From the NCBI GenBank assembly GCA_035933635.1, contig DASYYY010000009.1, positions 162,038 to 226,037 of the forward strand: DNA of 64,000 nucleotides, written 5' to 3'. The number at the start of each line of letters is the position of its first letter. Position 1 is the first letter of the stretch. Below are positions 59,994 to 64,000 of this stretch, piece after piece. Source of the DNA: JAKIVR01 sp035933635 (GTDB taxonomy: Archaea > Thermoplasmatota > Thermoplasmata > Lutacidiplasmatales > UBA184). Both the position numbers and the translations under genes were made by a program. Below the pieces are notes generated by a model that ran no database searches, was not told the origin of the DNA, and saw only the letters and a list, made by a program, of their open reading frames with translations.

Positions 59994-60458
59994 ATGCCCG
60001 ACCTGGCCAACCAGCGACGGCTCGCCGCCGCGCTCCTGAAGGTCGGCGAGGGCCGCGTGTGGATGGACCCGGCGAGCCAGGAGGAGCTCGAGGATGCCGT
60101 GACGCGCCAGGACATCCGCGGCGCGATCAAGGCCCGGGTGATCCGGGCGCGACGCGTGCGCGGCGTCAGTCGCGCGCGCGCCAAGAAGTTCGCCGACGAG
60201 CGCTCCCGCGGTCGCCACTCCGGTCCCGGGTCGCGACGGGGCAGCCCGCTCGCGCGCGTCCCGAAGAAGGAGCGCTGGATGCGGCGCATCCGCGCCCAGC
60301 GCGAGCTGCTCGCCGAGCTGCGGGAGAAGAAGCAGATCACCCCGAAGGTGTACCGCGAGTTCTACCGCCGGTCCAAGGGCGGTATGTTCCGGAGCCGGGC
60401 CCACCTGCTTATCAACTTGCGATTGGCCGGGCACCTCCCCGCCGAAGGTGCGAAGTGA
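59994..60458 (+). CDS. rpl19e: Ribosomal protein L19e (eL19)
   Basis: A 154-aa protein: LANQRRLAAALLKVGEGRVWMDP, the basic middle SRARAKKFADERSRGRHSGPGSRRG and KERWMRRIRAQRELLAELREKKQI. Its start directly follows the L32e stop, and GTGA overlaps L18. Confidence 0.96.
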   Translation: MPDLANQRRLAAALLKVGEGRVWMDPASQEELEDAVTRQDIRGAIKARVIRARRVRGVSRARAKKFADERSRGRHSGPGSRRGSPLARVPKKERWMRRIRAQRELLAELREKKQITPKVYREFYRRSKGGMFRSRAHLLINLRLAGHLPAEGAK

Positions 60459-60979
60459 CGAAGGGTCCCCGCTATCGCGTTCCGTTCCGCCGCCGCCGCG
60501 AGGGGCGCACCGATTATCGGCAGCGGCTCAGGCTGCTGCTGTCGGAGCGGCCTCGGGCGGTGGTTCGTATCTCGAACTCCAGGGTCCTCGTCAGCCTGAC
60601 GGTGTTCGACCCCGCCGGTGACCGCGTCATCGCGGCCGCCGAGTCCTCCGAGCTCTCGACGCTCGGCTTCCCGGGCTCGAGCCTGCGGAGCACCCCCGCC
60701 GCCTACCTTACCGGGTACCTCGCCGGCCTGCGGGCCAAGGGCCAAGGCACGACCGGCGCCGTGCTCGACGCCGGGCTCCGTCACCCGACCGGCGGGGGCC
60801 GTGTCCTGTCGGCGCTGAAGGGCCTGCTCGACGCGGGCATCGAGGTCCCCCACGGCGAGCGGAGCTTCCCGCCGGCCGACCGCCTCAACGGCAAGCACCT
60901 CAAGGTCCCCCTGAAGGACCCGATCGAGACGTTCAAGGGCAAGCTCGGCGGCCTCGTGCCCCGCGGGGGTGCGGCGTGA
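60455..60979 (+). CDS. rpl18: Ribosomal protein L18 (uL18)
   Basis: A 174-aa 5S-rRNA-binding protein from GTG 60455 overlapping the L19e stop. Sequence includes RYRVPFRRRREGRTDYRQRLRLLL, RPRAVVRISNSRVLVSL and GAVLDAGLRHPTGGGRVLSALKGLLDAG, as in archaeal L18. The longer open frame is a shadow of the upstream genes. Confidence 0.95.
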   Translation: MTKGPRYRVPFRRRREGRTDYRQRLRLLLSERPRAVVRISNSRVLVSLTVFDPAGDRVIAAAESSELSTLGFPGSSLRSTPAAYLTGYLAGLRAKGQGTTGAVLDAGLRHPTGGGRVLSALKGLLDAGIEVPHGERSFPPADRLNGKHLKVPLKDPIETFKGKLGGLVPRGGAA

Positions 60980-61842
60980 GCGCAGCGGCCCAGCCTCCCT
61001 CCTACTCCGGCCCGCCCGGCGGTCCTCCGGGACCGGCGGCGCCTCCCTGGGTCCCCCGCACCGAGCTCGGCCGCCGCGTGCACAGCGGCGAGATCGGCAC
61101 GATGTCGGCCGCGCTCCGCAGCGGATTGCCGCTGCGCGAGTCTCCGATCGTCGATGCGCTCCTGCCGGGCCTGCACGACGAGGTGCTGGACGTGAACATG
61201 GTCCAGCGGATGACCGATTCGGGACGGCGCTTCAAATTCGCCGTCACCGTCGTCGTCGGCAACGGCGACGGCTTCGTCGGTCTCGGTCGCGCCAAAGGTA
61301 AGGAGGTCGGACCGACGATCCGGCGCGCGATCGACCGCGCCAAGCTGCACATGGTCGAGGTGCTCCGCGGTTGCGGCAGCTGGGAGTGCGGTTGCGGCCG
61401 TTCCCACACCGTTCCGTTCCAGATCGCCGGACGTTCCGGTAGCGTCGTGGTCACCCTCAAGCCCGCCCCCCGCGGCGTCGGTCTCGCCGTCGGGGACGTC
61501 GTCAAGCCGATCCTTCGGTTCGCCGGCATCACCGACGCCTGGGGCTACACCGACGGCCATACCAAGACCACGGTCAACTACGCGCAGTCGGCGTTCCGCG
61601 CGCTCGAGGCGCTCTCGGGCCTGAAGGTTCCCGACGCCGACTCCGCCCGTCTGAAGATCGTACGGGGTGCCATCGGCACCTCGATCCTGCCGCCGAAGGA
61701 GGACCTTCCGCCCGGTGGGCGCGGAGGTCCCGGCGGCCGAGGGCGCCGTCCCGGAGGGCGCGGCGGTCCTCCGCGCCGCGGCGGTGGTCCGCCACGTCCG
61801 GGCGGCGGAGCGCCGCGACCGGGCGGGGGACCGAGGCGGTAG
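60976..61842 (+). CDS. rps5: Ribosomal protein S5 (uS5) with Arg/Gly-rich tail
   Basis: A 288-aa protein from a GTG that overlaps the L18 stop. Residues 28-240 are normal archaeal S5: KFAVTVVVGNGDGFVGLGRAKGKEVGPTI and LKPAPRGVGLAVGDVVKPILRFAGITDAWG. The N-terminus has a Pro/Gly-rich stretch. The last 45 or so residues (about 61705-61839) are nearly all Gly, Arg and Pro (GGRGGPGGRGRR ... PRPGGGPRR), an RGG-like tail not expected in this protein. Confidence 0.95.
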   Translation: MSAAAQPPSYSGPPGGPPGPAAPPWVPRTELGRRVHSGEIGTMSAALRSGLPLRESPIVDALLPGLHDEVLDVNMVQRMTDSGRRFKFAVTVVVGNGDGFVGLGRAKGKEVGPTIRRAIDRAKLHMVEVLRGCGSWECGCGRSHTVPFQIAGRSGSVVVTLKPAPRGVGLAVGDVVKPILRFAGITDAWGYTDGHTKTTVNYAQSAFRALEALSGLKVPDADSARLKIVRGAIGTSILPPKEDLPPGGRGGPGGRGRRPGGRGGPPRRGGGPPRPGGGAPRPGGGPRR

Positions 61843-61844
61843 CC

Positions 61845-62288
61845 ATGGCCTGGATGATCATCCGGGTGCGCGGCACCATCCACGCCCGACACGACATTCG
61901 CGAGACGCTCGAGCATCTGCACCTGCTCCGCCCCAACCACGCGACCATCGTCCCCGAGCGGCCCGAGTTCAGGGGGATGCTCGCACGCGTGCAGGGGTAC
62001 GTCACCTGGGGCGAGGCCGAGCCGGCGACGGTCACCGAGCTGCTGAAGGTGCGCGGCACGACCGACGAAGGCGGCCAGCTCGCCGCGAACGGAACGGCCG
62101 CCGACCTCGGGGCGATCACCCTGACGGTGCTCGAGCGGGGCCTGACGCACGCGCCGGGGATCCGCCCGCTCTTCCGTCTGAAGGCGCCCACGGGCGGCTG
62201 GCGATCGACCAAGAAGCCGTTCTCCCTCGGCGGGGCGCTCGGGTACCGGGGCCGACAGATCAACGATCTGGCGCGCCGGATGCTGTAG
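61845..62288 (+). CDS. rpl30: Ribosomal protein L30 (uL30)
   Basis: A 147-aa archaeal/eukaryotic-length L30 (L7-type): MIIRVRGTIHARHDIRETLEHLHLLRPNHATIVP and the C-terminal LFRLKAPTGGWRSTKKPFSLGGALGYRG. The ATG is two bases after the S5 stop. Confidence 0.95.
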   Translation: MAWMIIRVRGTIHARHDIRETLEHLHLLRPNHATIVPERPEFRGMLARVQGYVTWGEAEPATVTELLKVRGTTDEGGQLAANGTAADLGAITLTVLERGLTHAPGIRPLFRLKAPTGGWRSTKKPFSLGGALGYRGRQINDLARRML

Positions 62289-62301
62289 GGGGACCACGAC
62301 G

Positions 62302-62730
62302 ATGCCGAGCCGGACCCGTCAGTTCCGAGGTCAGCGCACCCACGGCCGGGGGATCAAGGCCGGACGCGGGGCCGGCAAGCAGGGTGGCCGCGGCAACGCG
62401 GGCCTTCACAAGTACAAGTTCAAGTCGATGCTGATCTACGCGCCGCTCCATTTCGGACGGCACGGGTTCAAGCGCCCGCCGGAGATCGTCGCCACGCCGT
62501 TGGCGATCAACGTCGGGCAGCTCGAGCGGCTGCTCCCGATGCTCCGCGAGGCCAAGGCGATCACCGAGCAGGGGGAGACCAGCGTCGCGGACCTCTCCAA
62601 GGTGGGAGTGGACCGGCTCATTGGCGGCGGCGTCGCGCGCCGCAAGTGGAAGGTCTACGTCGCGCACGCGAGCGAGCACGCCAAGGAAAAGGTCGAAGTG
62701 CTCGCCGAGCCGCCGGCAGCGTCCGGCTGA
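62302..62730 (+). CDS. rpl15: Ribosomal protein L15 (uL15)
   Basis: A 142-aa protein with the glycine-rich N-terminus TRQFRGQRTHGRGIKAGRGAGKQGGRGNAG and a C-terminal domain ending KEKVEVLAEPPAASG. In most archaea secY follows; here the plus strand carries no secY and the next gene faces the other way. Last ribosomal gene of the run. Confidence 0.95.
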   Translation: MPSRTRQFRGQRTHGRGIKAGRGAGKQGGRGNAGLHKYKFKSMLIYAPLHFGRHGFKRPPEIVATPLAINVGQLERLLPMLREAKAITEQGETSVADLSKVGVDRLIGGGVARRKWKVYVAHASEHAKEKVEVLAEPPAASG

Positions 62731-62748
62731 TCGACCGGCGCCGTCCGT

Positions 62749-63735
62749 TCACGCCCGCTCGGACCGGGCGATGGCCCTCAGTAGCGGCGGTACCCCGCTC
62801 CCACAGTCGCGGTCGCGGGGCTCCCAGCCGAGCGCGCGCAATCGTGCAGCGGTCATGGCGCGATCGGCCGAGAGGTGGTCGGTGACCACCGGCCCATAGG
62901 TGCCGCGCGCGACGGAGGGCTCGAGGGGAGTCGGGGGCTGTTTCCCCATCTCCCGGCAGACCAGGTCGATGAACCGGATCCACTCGACGGGCGCCCCGTC
63001 GGCGAGGTCGTAGACCGAACCCGGCGCTCCGCGGTCGAGTACGGTGACGAATCCCGCGGCGGCGTCCTCCAGCGAGACGAACGACCATCGGTTCGTGCCA
63101 GGAGCGATGAGCACGTAGTCCCCCCGCTGCAGCGCCTCCGTCGTCGCCCGGAACCAGGCGCCGTCGCCGTAGACCATCCCGGGGCGGACGACCACGGTCT
63201 CCAGCAGGCCGGGGCGGTTCGCCGCGAGGGCCACCCGCTCCGCGTCGAAGTTCCAGGCCGACTCGCCGCGGGGATCGGTCGCGGAATCCTCGGTGAGCAG
63301 CCCGGCCGAGGAGGCGTAGACCCAATAGCCGGAGCCGACCACGAGCCGCCGAACACCGTTGGCCCGAGCGGCGCGCGCGAGATGGTCGGTACCTTCCACC
63401 CGGACGCGCCGTTCGGACTCCGCGTCGTCCTCGTCCGAGCCCGGGTGGGCGGCGACGTGGACGATCGCCTCGACCCCCGAAGCCGCCCGCTCGAGCGAAC
63501 GCTCGTCGAGCACGTCGCCCCGAACAGGATAACCGCCAGCAGCACGCACCCACTCGGCCCGTTCGGGGTTGCGCATGAGGCCGAGCACGGTCCGGCCCGA
63601 CGACGCGAGCGCACGCACGATCGCCCGGCCGAGGAACCCGGTCGCGCCCGCGACCAACACAGGGCCCCCACCCGAGGCGACGACTCCCGCCGGCATGCCT
63701 TGGGCCACCCCCCCGCCCGACATGTCCCTTGCCAA
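62749..63735 (-). CDS. NAD(P)-binding extended-SDR-like protein with replaced catalytic residues
   Basis: A 328-aa epimerase/dehydratase-like protein. The Rossmann motif is VLVAGATGFLGRAIVRAL (residues about 26-43), followed by GDVLDERSLERAA and HVAAHPGSD. The SDR catalytic YxxxK is not present: the aligned stretch reads AWNFDAER, with Trp and Ala in place of Tyr and Lys. It may bind NAD and regulate or protect rather than epimerise, as in atypical SDRs. Several ATGs compete near the start (63735, 63723, 63696). Convergent with the L15 gene, whose stop is 18 bp away. Confidence 0.8.
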   Translation of the reverse strand: MARDMSGGGVAQGMPAGVVASGGGPVLVAGATGFLGRAIVRALASSGRTVLGLMRNPERAEWVRAAGGYPVRGDVLDERSLERAASGVEAIVHVAAHPGSDEDDAESERRVRVEGTDHLARAARANGVRRLVVGSGYWVYASSAGLLTEDSATDPRGESAWNFDAERVALAANRPGLLETVVVRPGMVYGDGAWFRATTEALQRGDYVLIAPGTNRWSFVSLEDAAAGFVTVLDRGAPGSVYDLADGAPVEWIRFIDLVCREMGKQPPTPLEPSVARGTYGPVVTDHLSADRAMTAARLRALGWEPRDRDCGSGVPPLLRAIARSERA

Positions 63736-63835
63736 GCCCCGCCGGGGTTCGTTCCGCCGGAGTGCCCGCGCAGGCGTGGAGCGATACGACGTGCCGGCCG
63801 ACGCGATTCCGGGGGGGGCTTTGAATCAAAACCTT

Positions 63836-64000
63836 TCAGCAAGTCGCTGAACTGACTCTGATCCTCCGTGACCTTCCGCTCACCCCGTGCCCGTCGGCGT
63901 GACCCGGCGGGTAGAGGAGGATCATCGCATCATCGGCCATGGCGTCGGGGTCAAGCACGAGACCCCCGAGTCCTGCCCTCATCGGCCCTTGGGGGGCCTC
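63836..64000 (-). CDS. Possible 3' end of a gene entering from the right edge
   Basis: One minus-strand frame stays open for 54 codons from the window edge to a TGA at 63836-63838 and contains a protein-like stretch (LVLDPDAMADDAMILLYPPG). It would precede the SDR-like gene in the same direction, about 100 bp upstream of it. No family is recognised, and at this G+C content open frames of this length occur by chance. Confidence 0.3.
   Translation of the reverse strand, partial: EAPQGPMRAGLGGLVLDPDAMADDAMILLYPPGHADGHGVSGRSRRIRVSSATC

Noticed and set aside
1..64000. CRISPR arrays, insertion sequences, integrases or attachment sites
   Set aside because: No regularly spaced direct repeats, transposase-like or integrase-like proteins were found on either strand.

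Overview
The window is a gene-dense piece of an archaeal chromosome with very high G+C content (my estimate is close to 70%). Archaeal identity comes from the ribosomal cluster (L3 to L15 with S4e, L32e, L19e, L30 and the RNase P subunit Rnp1), the AglB oligosaccharyltransferase, TiaS, the archaeosine radical-SAM enzyme, CTP-dependent riboflavin kinase, an Sm protein, the PAC2 protein and the archaeal HMG-CoA synthase cluster. DnaK, DUF835, PKD-rich surface proteins and the high G+C suggest an uncultured Thermoplasmatota-like euryarchaeon; that rank is inference. I see no transposons, phage genes or CRISPR arrays.

Layout. 1-5.8 kb: an ABC-2 exporter cut by the left edge, a PKD surface protein, a DUF457 membrane protein, EF-1beta and its usual zinc-ribbon neighbour. 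5.8-13.3 kb: a 281-aa surface protein and a 2208-aa oligosaccharyltransferase carrying a C-terminal extension of about 1300 residues. 13.4-19.3 kb: a minus-strand operon with a LeuA/homocitrate-synthase-like enzyme, LeuC, LeuD, LeuB, a thiolase with intact catalytic residues and a DUF35 protein. 19.5-27.1 kb: 2-oxoacid:ferredoxin oxidoreductase, TiaS, HtpX, a zinc-ribbon protein and HisS. 26.9-30.7 kb (minus): a CDIN1/TPD-like nuclease and an operon of Sm, RbkR, RaSEA and NadE. 30.8-40.1 kb: two methyltransferases, citrate synthase, DnaK, an M20 amidohydrolase, a cysteine desulfurase, PAC2 and a winged-helix protein. 40.2-46.9 kb: tRNA-Ala(GGC), then a mevalonate-entry operon (HTH regulator, HMG-CoA synthase, a thiolase homologue lacking catalytic residues, DUF35) followed by DUF835, a glycosyltransferase and a zinc-ribbon protein. 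46.9-50.4 kb: tRNA-Arg(TCT), DUF99, a zinc-ribbon membrane protein, DUF2203 and threonine dehydratase. 50.6-62.7 kb: 22 ribosomal protein genes plus rnp1. 62.7-64 kb: an SDR-like protein and an unexplained edge.

Expression signals are regular. Many operons have an AT-rich box (GTTATC, CTATATAC and similar) 25-30 bp before the start codon, as expected for leaderless mRNAs, and genes inside operons usually overlap by ATGA or GTGA.

The most unusual finding is that both tRNA genes are interrupted inside the T-loop, by inserts of 30 and 33 nt that fold as hairpins and share junction sequences. Every other tRNA element pairs correctly, so these look like non-canonical introns near position 59/60. 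Such introns are known mainly from Thermoproteales and are unexpected in a euryarchaeon. Also notable are the giant AglB fusion, the degenerate thiolase in the mevalonate cluster beside an intact paralogue elsewhere, and an arginine/glycine-rich tail on ribosomal protein S5.
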